DNA of 64,000 nucleotides from Torreya grandis (taxonomy: Eukaryota > Streptophyta > Pinopsida > Cupressales > Taxaceae). The notes beneath the pieces were generated by a model. The model had not been told where the DNA came from and made no database searches. It saw only the letters and a program-made list of their open reading frames with translations. Positions 37,618-50,713 of this stretch are shown one piece after another. Within the stretch, counting starts at the first letter, position 1; the number at the start of each line of letters is the position of its first letter. The translations under genes and the position numbers were made by a program. The stretch is taken from contig JARHVA010005491.1 of the NCBI GenBank assembly GCA_037957365.1, positions 252,001-316,000 of the forward strand, written 5' to 3'.

Positions 37618-40160
37618 ATATTATTTTATTCTATTCATATCATATGATATTACTAGATATGTATATCTCTAGAGTAGTTAAAACTAATGTTTTGTTTGAT
37701 TTTTTTAGGAATAGGTTGAGTGAGCTCGGCTCGTTGGTGGTCTTTGGAAATTGGGAAAATAAGGAAAGTTTATGAGTAGTTAGATTGGTACCAATAGGTA
37801 AAATAACAAGGTGATAGTTCAAACCATGGTTTGTATTGAGTCTTTGGTTTTGTTGACTTTGTATTTATTGTCTTCTTACCTTTGTGTGAATGATTGCCTA
37901 TTTCATTTTTTTACATTTTATTTGTATTTAATGAGTTTTGTGATCATTAATCATTCGTATTCATGTCAAGTGTTTAAGTGTCATTTTTATGATTTGAGAT
38001 TGCATTTATAATATATTTTGTGTTGTTGGTTTTAAACTTTATTTTCTTCTTGTTATATTTTATTGGGTAGTCTTTGACACAATCGATGATGTTTTAACAT
38101 TGAAAGAGTCCATTTTTAGGTGGTCGGACCATAATTTAGACCCCCCCATAATTTTATAAAAATATTATTATTACGTCTTGTTTTGAAAAAATTAATTCAT
38201 TGACTCCCTTCAACCCATGATGAGTTTGTTTTGCTAGAAAAAAAGGTGATTTTATTGTTATGTCTTAGCCTTCCATTGACTTCCTAACATATCATGAATA
38301 TCTAATTCCTTGGTCTACGATTAGTTTTGGCATATTAATAACCAGGCTTGACTTGACATTTTATTGAGTTGTAATATCTTGTTAGTTTCGTTCATTGATT
38401 TCCTAGGTGTATTATGGATTTATCATTTCAATAAAAAACTAAGTTTAGCATGACACTAGTGTGATGTGACTTATCTTGTTTTTAGTTTTAGCATTGTCAC
38501 TATTCCTTTATAATTTGCATTATGTTGGTTCTTAGTTGCATACTACCATTGCTTGACTTCACATTCCCTAAAAAAATCAAGGTAAAATTCAAAGGTGAGG
38601 AGATGCTTGAGATGTCATTAGAACCAAGGAGGGCTCAACACCTTAAAAAAACTAAACAAGGACAATTACCAGGAGAGGCCTAACAAATGGGATGATTAGT
38701 TCCCTATTGCTTTTGGTTCTGCTTGAACCAAGGTGAGAGGACCTATGGGGGTAGGTCATTTTGGTGAAGGGACTTTGATCCTTCAAAATTTATCGGGATT
38801 TTTAATTAGGGAAGAGGGGATATGACCAAATCATAACTAGACCCACACACTCCACCCAAGAAGGGTTGTCACATGAAATGCATGAATGCCTTATGTCATA
38901 CGAGAGCTACTTAAGATAGATGAGAAACTGGCTACAATATTCAATGTGGAGATTGTTACTAAATGACAAGAAATAAATGAGAGGAATGTATCATTAGGAT
39001 TTTGAGTACATATAATGAACACACTTTAGGTAAATAATTTGTAATGCATCCATTGGGCAAGTAACACTTATGGTATGTGAGTTATATGTTATATGCAGGG
39101 TAGAACGAGGTAGGAAAATGTTTATATGAATAGCTTGATAAAAAGATGTGGATGGATAATAACTCAACATGGAGGGATTCACATAATCATTATATAATCT
39201 TTATCAATATATTATTTCTTGATTTTGGATATAGCTAGGAAAAAACTATGCACAAATGGTCCTTAAAGAATAATGAGAAACACTACAAGTTACCCCTAAA
39301 TAACTCTTTTTTGTTGTATTCATTAGTGCAGGACTACACTTAAAAATTCTATTGATGATTTATTCCACCAAAATTTAAAATATAAAGGATCTTATGTTCT
39401 GGTTGTACCTTCTAAATGAATACCACAAATAAACATACATAAGACAACCAAACTATTTAGCTTAAAAAAAGAAACACTACACCTAAAAAACAAGACAACA
39501 TGGAAACCATGAACATATTTTATTCATTCACTAAGAAAGGATCAATTACAATATATTTATTAAAAAATCAATATCATAAGACACTGTTAAGAATGACTCT
39601 ATAACAAGGGAACATCATGGATGATCTCAAAACTTTCCAATGGTTTTACATCTAAAATTGATTTGGTACTAGGGCACTACACAAGGATGACTCTCTGAGC
39701 TGTATCTTCTATACTCAAATTTTAGCTAACCTTTGTAAAGGGATATACCCCATTTACTTATACAATTTTATATCCATACTTGGCATATTCTAAAAGGATA
39801 TCATAACTAGAAGATTCCTTCACAAGCCTAGGGTTGGTTGTAATGAACTTGACTCCTTAGACTTTTAGTTGTGCTCTTGTGATGATGAAAGATATGATTC
39901 CCCACATACAAAAGAATATCTATAGATATGTACACATAAAATAAACCCACAAGGTACAAAAAAAACTTTGTCCACTTGTGAAAAGAAATAAAGATGTCCC
40001 TTTCTTAAACAAAATAAACCCTAAAAGGGACATGATACTATCAGGCAAGGTACAATGGTTTCTCATGAGAAAAGAGAAAAAGGGACAGAAAGGGATAAAA
40101 AGACAAGAAGAGAAAGGGAGGCATGGAATTATTTTATTTTGGGAAAGAAATTAGGGGCGT
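37618..40160. other. Intergenic DNA, no gene recognised
   Basis: AT-rich sequence without convincing frames. A short stretch at about 38570-38900 reads as a basic peptide ('VKFKGEEMLEMSLEPRRAQH' and onwards) through stops and may be a fragment of a retroelement protein. The 3' end and LTR of element H should lie in or beyond this region, but its partner LTR is outside the window, so I could not place it. Confidence 0.4.
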
Positions 40161-40164
40161 CCAA

Positions 40165-43100
40165 TCATGATGCAAAATCCACATTGATGATTATGTCCTT
40201 CTCTAGCTTATTCTTGTATGTAACCAACTTTATAATCATAATGGTGAGGATATTTCTATCTAGGCCCACTTGATAATTGAATTTGGCCTTATATTGTTCT
40301 ATCCAATTGGTGGTCCTCTGGATCACTCCTTGTTTCTTATACACCAGTGCCTTCAACTGGTTGCAAGACTTTTCAAGTGATACTAGGTCCCTTATATTTT
40401 GGCTATTAAAGGCTCCATGGGGTGAATTGATGAGGTTATTCAAAGCATACTCCAACAATTCTTTTATCAATTCCACTACACCATGAAGCTTCACCATTTC
40501 TCTTAGAGTGGCATCAATTTCTATCCTTGTAGTCTTGAGAGACTGCTCTTCTCCTTTTATATCAAAGGCACTATCCTTGAGCATGGCTAGCCTATGCTTG
40601 AAGGCCTAATGGCATTCTTTAGGAATTTTAAGATCATCTGAAGAGACAATATTATTTTCTACTAAAGAATCTTTTCCCATATTACATATATCATCTATTT
40701 TGGGCCTAGGTTCCTCACAAATTTTGATATCAACATCATATATGAATTCTAGGGAGATACACTCTCCTCATCTATCTATCTCATTATCAAGCCATTCCAT
40801 GGTTATATGGATGACTTCTTTGTCTCGGTCTGTCAAGTCTTGTTTCCAATATTTTGTTTCCCATCCTCTAGTCTTCAAATCATCACTATGGGTGAAGTCT
40901 AGTGATCCAAGGGAGATAAGGGAAGGGTTAAGAGCCTAAATGGTAGTTGGAGTCACTGCCTGAGACTCACTTAATAGCTTTTTCAAGTATTAGATCATAG
41001 CTTAATTATTTGCCTTTAGATATTCCATGTTGGCTTTATCTTTGTGTTTCACCATGTGAGCCAAGACTTGTGAAGTATGTTTCAATTCCTTCCTTGTCGT
41101 CTTCTTGAGATAGTAACTATAGATGGAGTAGCTTTCTAGGGGAGCATTCTTTTTTAGTTCACCTAGAGGAAGAATGGCTACTTCAATACTCCTTTTCCAC
41201 TTGTTAGTGAATGTAATTTAGGCATGTATTATGGCCTTCTTTAGGGGCTTAGCCTTTTGTTTTTAAATAATTTTAGCTATGTCTATATCCCCTATCTTTC
41301 TCATCACATCCTTCTTTTCCTTCACCTATTTTATAACCCAAATAAGGGGCTTGGTCTGAAAACCTATCAAAGTTGTTGACCCTTAGGATGGCTTTATAGT
41401 AGTGGTGAGTGGTGCTAATGAGTAAATAGCTTCTTCGAGCACCATTATCTTGGGAGGAGTACTCAACACAAACTATTATATGTCCTCATCACTTCCTTAT
41501 TTTTTCTTTTCTTCTTTTGAGACTAGTTCTAATCACTCCAAAATTTCAAATTAGACCCAGACTGGTGGGATTCCATGTATAATTTGTCAATGGAGCTCAC
41601 GTTTTTGATTCATTGGATGGATTAGACAATAATTACTTCTTCCTTATTACTTTAATCCACTGGGTCTCTAGAGGCTATGGTGACTTCCTTATCATGTTTG
41701 GGTGACTCTTCACTAATCATGGCCTCAAGACCTTTATTTTTCTCTAGATCATGCACCTTGATGGTGGGGAGGACCCCTCAGGGGACTTAAACTAAAGTGT
41801 CACCCTTGGCGGCACCCTCCTCAGCACCTTTATTGACCTAAAAAGTTGTGAGGGTGCTCATTTGAAAGATTGATCCCTCATCTCCTTATTTATCCTTTTC
41901 CTACTCTCCCACCCTTAAAATACTAGTGGGGGAATTAATGTCATATATAGGTTCACCATGATTCCTTTCATATAGCTTTGATGTGTCTTCAATTTCATTA
42001 GCTTTGTCCTACCCAAGTGACTAATAAATAACATTTTAGACAAATGCCTCTGTCTCTAGGGAGTAGGGTTCTCTTCCAATAAGGGCCTCTACTTGGGTAG
42101 TCATCATATCTCTAACCTCCAAAACATCATCAAAAGATAAAGGATCATCTAGAGCCTTCAACCCTTCCTCATCACCTTTACCTTATTCTATTATAGGTTC
42201 CACCTTGGTGGATGCTCCCTCCGTCAGGATCCTTGACAGGGTATGACACCTCTCCTTATGGGTTCTTTATCTAGTTCTTACCTTGGGGGAGTGAAGGCAT
42301 GTTATTTTTTCATTAATTATACTATTAAACTTAATTCATTTGATAACTCTCCCTCTCTCATATTCATGACCCTATGTGCATAAGAAGCTTGATCTTCTCT
42401 TCTCTTTAGTGGGAACACTTTGGTGATTAGGTCTTTGAAAATAATTATTATTTACTTAGTTAGAGACTTGATTGAAGGTTAGAGGGCCTTATTAACTCTC
42501 TTTCTATTTAGTGGACCCTCTTTTTCCATACCTCTTCTCTTCCTTCAATATATTTTTTAAGAATGCTCAACTACATCCTACTATGTAGGTAGGACAATTG
42601 GGATTGACACTTGACTAGCCATGGGGGCACTATTGAGATGGTAGAAACCACTGGATCTTATTTTGAAATAAATAAGGGAGTGCAAATATATATTGTGACC
42701 TACCCTATGAGGATTTTATCCCAATTTTTATCCAATCTCATTATTTTTGAGAAAGATAACCTAGCCTTAGATTGTGTTATAGTAATCTTCTTGATGTCTA
42801 CCAGTTTGGTGAGGCCAATGTGTCTGAACTTTCTTTTCCCCTTGCATGTTGTAGATGATGATGGGTTCAAAGGGTTGACATTATGTGTAAGGAAGAAGTA
42901 ATTAAATTCATTTAATATTCTTAACTCTTGGAGGGTAGGAGTGTTATATGTCCCAAGGTTGAATCCATATTCCTTCAACCATCTGAAGGTTCTCTTCATT
43001 ATCTATGTCATTCACTACGGAATGGAGTCATCTTCCTACATAGTGAATTGCAACTAAGTAATGGACTCATATTCAATATTATCCATATTGTATACTAAAG

Positions 43101-44502
43101 AGTGTGTCATCTTGTCATCTACCATGTCCTTGGGGATAGGAGTGATGTTGTAGGCTATGACCTCCTACACTATTAGCCTCATGTATTCCCACTTTTCGAC
43201 ATCTTTCTCGATGGTGTAGTCCAACCAAAGGTCTTCATAGTGATACTGATGAAATATTATATTTGTTACCATTTTAACCAACCACTTGATGTCATAATTG
43301 GGTCAAGGTGGCATCTTATCAAATGTATATAGGATTTTTTCCTACTCCATCCCCTTTGCCTTGGTCACTAAGGGGCATGTCTAATACCCAATTTTCATAG
43401 GGAATTTGAAAGGGTTATTTATATTTTTGGTGGAAAAAATCTCATATAGAGGCACCATTTGTCAACTCAGATTCATGATCACCAACTTGTCATCCACATA
43501 TCTTGGGAACTTGTGAGGTCCCCCCATGTAGCCACTAACCCTAATGTATGTGAATGTCCAAAATTGAACATATGTGGCCCCACATTTTTATATTACTTGC
43601 TTAGCCATAGTATATTTTTTATTTACGATTCATAAGGGGAAATACACTCATCAGGGGGGTGAAAAATTAGTTATACACCTTGAAAAAACTATTCCTGGTA
43701 GCTCTAAGGTTACCTCAAGATATTTCTCATAGATTCTCATCCTTGCACGGTTCTTGGTAAGTTCCTATAAAACCCTATTGTCCACCAAGATATACAATAA
43801 ATAAGAAGACATATAAAATGTAACTTTAAATTCCTATTTGGAGAGGATGGACACTTAAAGTTACATCATTTGTACTTGTAAATTTTCACTGAGGATGGTG
43901 GCCTAGTCAATCCACCTTTTCCCTTCCAACATGTAGAACATGATCAGAAACATCCATATCTCAAACTTCTCAATAGTGGGTACCCAATCAATTATATTAG
44001 CCTTGGATATAACATACTAAGGCAACTCATTGAAAACTAACATTTTCAAGTTATTTGACATCCTTGAGACCTTGGTTATCTTGGCCAGCCAACATGAGTT
44101 CATGACTTTTGATATGACTCTCTCGTCATTGTTAGCATGTTTCTAGCATTCCCCAACACTGAGTGTGATACTTTCTAGTTGAGGGGGGATTTTGAGCATG
44201 GTGATAAGATATTTGAGAGTAAATAAGAATACCACTGAATTACTACCATTGATGATGGTTTTAGTATCTAGATGATATGCTCAAGCACATGCTATGATGA
44301 GCTCTAGGTATGGAGCATCTAGGGAGAATGTTGTTACTAGTGCAATGTAGCTCATGAAAACATTGGAAATTACTTATAAGGAGTTGGGGCTTTGAAATAC
44401 ATTCAAGAGGGACCTAAAATCAAAATTCATGACATTAGTGTCCTTGATTGAGTCCAACACTAATATGATGTTTCCCTTGGATGTTATTGAAGCAGTTGCC
44501 AT
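40165..44502 (-). pseudogene. H 3' ORF, large protein of unknown function
   Basis: Starts with an ATG at 44502 on the minus strand ('MATASITSKGNIILVLDSIK') and reads through many stops and frame changes to about 40165. The N-terminal part looks globular ('LDTKTIINGSNSVVFLFTL', 'FYMSSYLLYILVDNRVL', 'VSGYMGGPHKFPRYVDDK'). The middle is charged and low in complexity, and the end is helical (40165-40584, with 'GVVELIKELLEYALNNLI'). The 'FYMSSYLLYIL' block aligns with E1 'FYLTSYIVYIL', so both elements carry the same ORF after integrase. I do not recognise the family. No signal peptide or membrane helix is obvious. A captured host gene is an alternative, but its presence in two elements favours an element gene. 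Confidence 0.6.
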
Positions 44503-46139
44503 CCTTTTTCAAGTCTCTTGTTATTATATTAACTTAGAAATAAACTTCCTTTCACTAAAAGACTTATTGCATAAGAACTCAATTTCCTTTTAAAACAAAA
44601 TACAATAAGGTTACCAAACACTTAATAGTATTATCAAAAGTTACACATAAGTGGAAATGGAGATGTTTTGAGACTTGTACCCTAATTCACTATATTTGCT
44701 TTATTCTTTGATCTAACACACTTAGTCACTTGGAAGAATAAATATTTGGATCTAAATGTGAAGGGTGGATTCAAACATAAAATAACACTTAGTTATAATT
44801 CCTTTCATTTTTTAATTAGGGTTACACTTAATTCTCTAAGATGAGGTGACTAATCAACACCTACCCCATTAATTACTTGAGCATCATTTAAAAAATAGAG
44901 GGAAAATGTGAAGCCTTCCGTTGTGTGCCAAGTGACCTTAATTTTATAATATGTGTAAAAATATGATTGAATCATAGATTTAAAATATTAATCTCAAAAT
45001 ATTAGGGAATTTCACACCTTTTCAATTATTATGGTCTTCTAGTCTTGTGGGACAAGAAGTCTCGAGCCCATGTTGATACCAAGTAGACTACTTGCAATGA
45101 TCCTTATTTTTAAAAAAATTGGGCATTCGAGAATTAAATTATGCTTTAGAAAATGTCCATAAAAGTAAGTGAGGAAATCTCAAAAAAGGTCCCAAAGCTG
45201 ACAAACACCTGAACACCTCCACATGGCACAAATATTCTTTATACAATCAGACAACTAGGCCCTAGTGATTTTAAACACCGTGCCCATAAAAAAGGTAAGT
45301 TGGAAATTATTCAAAGAGGATCAAAATGTTTAAGGTATTGAAACTCTACCACATGTTGAAATCAAAAATTAATCCAAGGTTGTTACCACTTTTACCATTT
45401 ATACTAACTTTTTTCAAAAGGGGATAAGTGCAAAATCTTTCCATCCCCTAAATCTTACTCCTATGGGTCTATTAAGTCAAATACATATTTTTCATTCATT
45501 TCATTGAACTAATCCTCACCTTAATCACAAAAACACATAATTGTATCCTATTACTTTTATATGGGACACCAACATATCTTCTATCCTAAGTGTGAAGGAT
45601 TCAAGCATGGAAAAAGACTTTGTTACACCCTCATTTTTTCACTATAGATTATTGTGCCATAGGATCTTATTCCACACACTAAAAATATTAAATATCTCTT
45701 GATCCTTTTTGGGGTATTTTCCATCTTTGATAGACATCCCTTTTGACTCATTTAATCAAGATAATAGACATGATTGCTCAAACTACATGTCTCAACCTCT
45801 CCTCTTAATGAGGAAAGGTAGGAAACTAAAAAATAGAAGCTCACTTAGCTTGGGAATAAGAAACTCATCATACAAAGACCTAAATTGCTTTAGCATAATT
45901 TTTGGAATTAACATAGGCTCCTAATTAGGGACAGGTACCCCAGTGAGTACATAGAGAACACTATACTAGTCACCTATCCATTGGGATATGAAGTCAATAA
46001 AAAACATATCATGGGTGAATCACTATTTTAAAAAATGAAACCAATCAAATGAAAAAGGATAAGGATAGATAAAAATACAACATGATCACAAAGATCATAA
46101 GAGAGACAATTATATACATATGTATAGGGGAAAATAGAG
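44503..46139 (-). other. H spacer between integrase and 3' ORF
   Basis: AT-rich, with no supported frame on either strand. It corresponds in position and size to the E1 spacer after integrase. Confidence 0.5.
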
Positions 46140-47330
46140 GTTCAATCTAAGAAATTATTGAGGTGTCTTCCATTTACTGGTAGCTCTAAAATCTCTCCAC
46201 TAATATCTTTGAGATAAAAGGTAGGATTCCCTATCTAAAATTTGATGGTGTAGGGACCCATCCAAACAGAATCAAAATTTCCATGCTTCCCTTTATCTTC
46301 ATGTCTACTATCCTAGAGTAGAACTAGATCACTAACCTAAAACGTTCATGGAGCAACTTTTCTATCAAAAATACTCTTGAGATGCTCTTTAAATGTTATG
46401 TGTCTTTTGTGAGCCTACCTCCTAGATTCATCAAGTTTAATGATTTGGTCAATTTTCCCTTCTTATTGGCTTATTTATATTCTTACCTTAGTTATTTGTC
46501 ACATAAACTAGTACATAGGCAATATTCAGAGTTAAAATAGCTTGGGTCCCATATATGAGCTCAAATGGGCTCTTTCTAGTGGATCGCTTTGGAGTCAACC
46601 TATCTACCCAAACAACAAACTTCAACTGCTCACCCCATTTTATTTTATTTTCAACTAGAGTCCTCTTGATAATTTTCAATAGGTTTTAATTTTTGGACTC
46701 TACTTTTCCATTTCGTTGTAGATTATGGTTAGAGGTGTATGATAAGGTAGTTCCATAATCTTCACAAAATGCATTTAATTGTTTATCTCTAAAGCACATA
46801 GAATTACCACATATAATCTTGATTGGTACCCCAAATCGACAAATGATATTATTTAATAAGAAATCTATGACTACCTAGTGGGTTGATCTCCTAGTAGGAA
46901 TTGTTTCAACCCATTTCATGAAGTATTCTGTGGCCACCAAGATCCATTTATGATCAGTGCTTGAGGCATCTAAGATTTCACCCATAAAATTCATCCCCCA
47001 TTGTTTGAAAGGTCCCTCAATAGAGACTAGATATAGGGGAAGTGAACTAAATGCCTTCATTCTTATAGATAACCATTGACATTATTCACTTTTTCTAATC
47101 TAAGTAGTTACATATTTGAATAATGTAGGCTACCAATATCTAGCCATTAAGATCTTGTGTGCAGTGACCTTTAGGGTAAAATGGCCACCACACACACCAC
47201 TATGTAATTCTATAATTATTGGAGAGACCTCACTTTCCACTAAACATCTCAAGAGAATACCATCTAATTTTATCCACATGAGGTCATCTTGAAATAGAAT
47301 ATACTTCTAGGAAACCAACTTAAATGTCCT
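46140..47330 (-). pseudogene. H integrase, decayed
   Basis: The zinc-binding part is seen as 'ELHSGVCGGHFTLKVTAHKI' and 'RYWQPTL'. The core has 'KQWGMNFMGEI' (first catalytic Asp changed to Asn), 'GVPIKIICGNSMCF' (second Asp changed to Gly) and 'NLQRNGKVESKN' (Glu kept). 'KRSTRKSPFELIYGTQAI' and the C-terminal GPY/F block 'WMGPYTIKFQIGNPTFYLK' are very clear, ending near 46140 with 'PVNGRHLN'. Inactive through two lost catalytic residues and stops. Confidence 0.9.
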
Positions 47331-47479
47331 TCTTTGATTCTTTTCCAAATGAGAAGGATAACTTAAAGTCTTCAGGTAATGCACATGTCTCTATACCATG
47401 GGGATATGTTATACTTTTATCCATAGTTATCCACCATTATTTTTGCATTATTCACCTCCATAATTTCTAAATTTGCCTC

Positions 47480-47960
47480 GATCATCAACTTCACAAAACC
47501 CATGCCCCTAATGAGCTTGGTAGTCTATATCTCTAGGTCATAGTCTTGAAGTTTATTGACCCATCAACACCACTTATCAATAGTTTTATTTTGAGTTAAT
47601 ATGTCCTTCACCATAGTGTGAGGGACATAGGCAATAATCTTTGAACTCAAAATGTAGGAATTGAATTGTTTGATATCTTTCAAAAGAGTGAAGGCTTACT
47701 TTTATATTATGGTATATCTAAGCTTAGATTCTTGAAGTGCCTTACTAAAAAATAAAATTGGTTGCTCATGACCTTTGTCATTCTTTTGTAGTAGCTCTGC
47801 ACTAATGGTATGTGTAGAGGCAAATGAAAATATTTATAACTATTTTCTATATTCCAAGCTAATAGGCATTGGGTATATTTTTAAGGATACATTAATGTCT
47901 TGAAAAGACTAGGTAGCCTTTTCCTCCCACTTTATATTTTGACCCTTCTTCAACATTAAA
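47480..47960 (-). pseudogene. H RT-linked RNase H, decayed
   Basis: Blocks 'FSFASTHTISAELLQKNDKG', 'PILFFSKALQESKLRYTII' and 'QAFTLLKDIKQFNSYILSSK' give the usual order of the RH that follows RT. The catalytic first Asp is missing (S-F-A-S in place of T-D-A-S), as in E1 and G. Confidence 0.78.
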
Positions 47961-48079
47961 GTGATTAGAAAAGTAATCTCTACAAAATTGGAAATAAACC
48001 ATCTAACAAAATTAATTTGGCTAAAGAAAGATTGAATACCTTTATTGGTCTATGGGATGGGTACTTTTACAATGGCCTC

Positions 48080-48830
48080 CACCCTCTTAGGATCTATCAT
48101 GACACCTTGATAGGACATAATATGTCCCATAAACTTTACCTTTTATACCCCAAAGTGGAAATTTTTGGGATTAAGGGAAATCTCACTCTCTACACCTAAC
48201 TAGCATTAATTCCAAATGCACATCACTCCTCTTTTTAGAGTACACTGTAACATCATCTTGATATCTAGTAGTAAACTAGTTGATTAATTTGGTGAAGGCT
48301 ACATGTATAGCTCTTTAGAAACTGGTGCCTACATTCATCAAAACAAAAGGCATTCAGATATACATATAGGTACCCCATGGGGTGGTTGAAGTAGTCTTGG
48401 ACCTTTTAGACTCCTTTACCACTACTTGTTTATAACCAAAAAAACCATCCAAAGTTGATAGTAGCTCAGATCTAGTAACATCTTGGAGCATGTTATCCAT
48501 GTTAGGCAATGGATAATTATATTTTAGAGATGTCTTGTTTAAATTTCTTAAATCAACACAAAGTTGGATGTCTCCATTCTTCTTCCTGATAGGGACTAGG
48601 TTTGCCACCCAAGATGAATATCTAATGGGCTGAATGATCACACCATCTTTAATTTATTCAAATCTTCCTACATCTTAGTGGCCAAGATGGGGTTGATGAG
48701 CTGTTACTTCTAATAGATTGGTTTTGCATCAGGGTGAAGAGGAATAACATGTTGAAACAAATCTTCCATATAAGATTTCAGCTCTGAATATAACCATGCT
48801 AGGCAATCCTAGTACTTCTTTCGTAAAACA
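48080..48830 (-). pseudogene. H reverse transcriptase, decayed
   Basis: The 95-residue frame at 48354-48641 carries 'YSSWVANLVPIRKKNGDIQL' and 'CVDLRNLNKTSLKYNYPLP', the RT finger and palm entry, and 'LSTLDGFFGYKQVVVKE' (motif A). The polymerase motif reads Y-Q-D-D near 48258-48279, in place of Y-[VL]-D-D. Upstream, about 48660-48830 gives 'DCLAWLYSELKSYMEDL' and 'VIPLHPDAKPI', the usual start of gypsy RT. Confidence 0.9.
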
Positions 48831-49058
48831 ATAAATTTTCCCTTTACTTTGTCACTTAAATGAGTGGCTACCAAAATCTTATATTTTATTATATCCCAAT
48901 TTTAATCTCAGTTGCATCCCTTAACATGGAAATGTTTCTATATTTGACTTGGTCAGCTCCATCAAAAGATGATTCAAGACTAACCAATCTCTTGGGGATG
49001 GTGTTAGTTCTAGCTATATTATTTGTTTACTATACAAGGTTTCCTTCCCATCACAAAT

Positions 49059-49620
49059 TTAGATCATAGAATCCGAATCTATGATAGTTTCCTTAAATTC
49101 CTCTATGTAGCATAGGAACCTTTTTATGTATTCATCATCATCAAAGACTTTCCAATGATTAATATTGTCTATAATAGATTGATTTACCAATGTTTCAACT
49201 TGATATTCAAAAGTGGAATTTCTAGGCTCAATCTTGAATTTTATAGTGCTCTTAAAGAGCACATCTACTAAATGATTGAGCTCTCAGGTATGGTATTGGA
49301 TGTTGAAAGCATCAAACCTTTCTAAATAGTCCCAGATAGCATTTTGGTACTACTTCAACCTCTTTTGCTTCATGGTGTAAATAGCTTGAACCTATTTAAC
49401 CACTAACTCTGAGTCACCCTTTACTAACAACCTTTTGAAACCATAGTCACAGGTGATTTGGAGGCCTATGAAAAGTGATTCATATTATGCAACATTTTTT
49501 GTGCACTCAAAATCCAACTGAAAGGAGAACTTAAAAATTTAGCCCTTAGGAGTATAGAAAACAACTCGGGCGTCATTTCCAATACTGGAACATGATCCAT
49601 CAAAATGCATAATCTAGATG
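49059..49620 (-). pseudogene. H archaeal-type RNase H (aRH), upstream of RT
   Basis: On the minus strand from 49620: 'MHFDGSCSSIGNDARVVFYT', 'FSFQLDFECTKNVA' then 'YESLFIGLQITCDYGFKRLL', 'VKGDSELVVK' and 'AFNIQYHT' near 49290. The Asp of FDGS, the Glu of YES and the Asp of GDSE are kept. These match the aRH of G block for block. It sits between protease and RT, as in E1. The tail to 49059 ('KIEPRNSTFEYQVETL' and on) is a linker. Confidence 0.82.
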
Positions 49621-49714
49621 GATTCTTTGTCTCGGATACCACCATTAGAGGGCATCTCTATAAACTTGACAATTTCCATGAAGCTCCTGATATCTGTGTC
49701 TACATAAAACACTT

Positions 49715-50250
49715 CATCTAGCTAGTACTTGGGGTCTTCCAAGATATGAAGCATTTGTGGTTCTTGATTTAGGTGAACCATTTTCCCATTCAAAGGTATT
49801 ATGTCATAAGATAAATCCATTTGAATACTACCACCAATGCTATCAGCCCACTTCCTAGAGAGAAACATACCCCACTTAGGTGGATAGTATATAATAACAA
49901 CATCAATGCTCAAGAAATTTTTGTGGTATTGTGCAAGTTATACCTATAAAAATCACTTTTGTAGAATATATGTCAAGGCATCATCCATACACTTCATTTA
50001 TTCTTATGCATAATTCATTTAGTACATCCAACACATGATATTATAGGATGCATCAAAATCAAACATGTAATTATGGATGATAAATCTACGAATCATCAAG
50101 GTGGTGTAGAATGGGATAACATACATTTGGCTCTCTACGAATGTTGTTCCTAGGTACACTTCAAAATGCTACTCAAAAGATTCTAAGTCATTCTTCTTTT
50201 CTCTAGGGTGGATGAGGGTAGGCTCTATCTTAATAATTTCATTAGTAGTG
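49715..50250 (-). pseudogene. H aspartic protease domain, decayed
   Basis: 'IRRFIIHNYMFDFDASYNIM' near 50046-50090 corresponds to the active-site strand, with D-F-D-A-S where D-S-G-A-S is expected. The 63-residue frame at 49722-49913 follows with the flap and the 'GMFLSRKWADSIGGSIQMDL' block that precedes the end of the domain in this family. The active-site Gly is lost. Confidence 0.72.
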
Positions 50251-50251
50251 A

Positions 50252-50708
50252 CTAGTTTTGTGAATCCAAAATATTTGAAATCTCTCCTTCTATACTCCAG
50301 ATCTTAAGCAGCTCCACAAAAGGTATTGTGAGATTCAGATAACTTAGTATATGGGTAATGTCAAAAATGCTATATCTGGGTAGTGGAGTATTAGAGAGTA
50401 AACTTGTGACATTTTCACTTAGAGTATACCCTTCTAGTGCTAGGGGAACATAAATAGGAGGGATAGTACTTTTGACTTCATTATTAAAAGGAGGATTCCT
50501 AGTTTTGTCCTTCTTAGGAATGTTAGATAGGAAAGGGGTTTGATTTTTGGCTTGGGCACCTTTTAGTTTAGTGTGATAAGGTGCAGGAAGGGGCTTAACA
50601 ATAGTTTGGACCTCTTTAGTTCTAGTGGATGTTTTTTCTTTGGTCTCTACCCTAGGATTTGGCATACCTTCATCTTTTGGGTAAGTATTCTGATCCTTGC
50701 TTCTTATA
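50252..50708 (-). pseudogene. H gag C-terminal / pre-protease linker
   Basis: The 137-residue frame is basic and Pro/Thr-rich, ending with 'PLPRYSIFDITHILSYLNLT', which resembles 'TPVKMSLYDLIQTSPQHRQA' just before protease in G (59660). It is cut by the insertion of element I at 50714. Confidence 0.7.
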
Positions 50709-50713
50709 TTATT

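Larger units (their letters stand above)
40165..50708 (-). mobile_element. Element H: decayed Ty3/gypsy element, minus strand
   Basis: Reading leftwards on the minus strand: gag tail, protease, aRH, RT, RH, integrase and, after a gap of about 1.6 kb, a large ORF. The order matches E1. Element I (50714-53613) is inserted at its gag end, so the 5' LTR and most of gag lie to the right, beyond I and probably beyond G, outside the window. The 3' limit is uncertain. Confidence 0.82.

Noticed and set aside
38570..38900. Possible coding fragment with a basic peptide
   Set aside because: Too short and broken to assign; no neighbouring domain supports it.
40165..40584. Host gene with a helical protein
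   Set aside because: It is in line with the decayed H 3' ORF on the same strand, with no introns, start context or intact ends to suggest a host gene.
45070..45092. iMet-like primer site on the minus strand (TGGTATCAACATGG)
   Set aside because: No LTR pair could be found around it, and it lies in the H spacer; the match to the iMet site is only eight bases.
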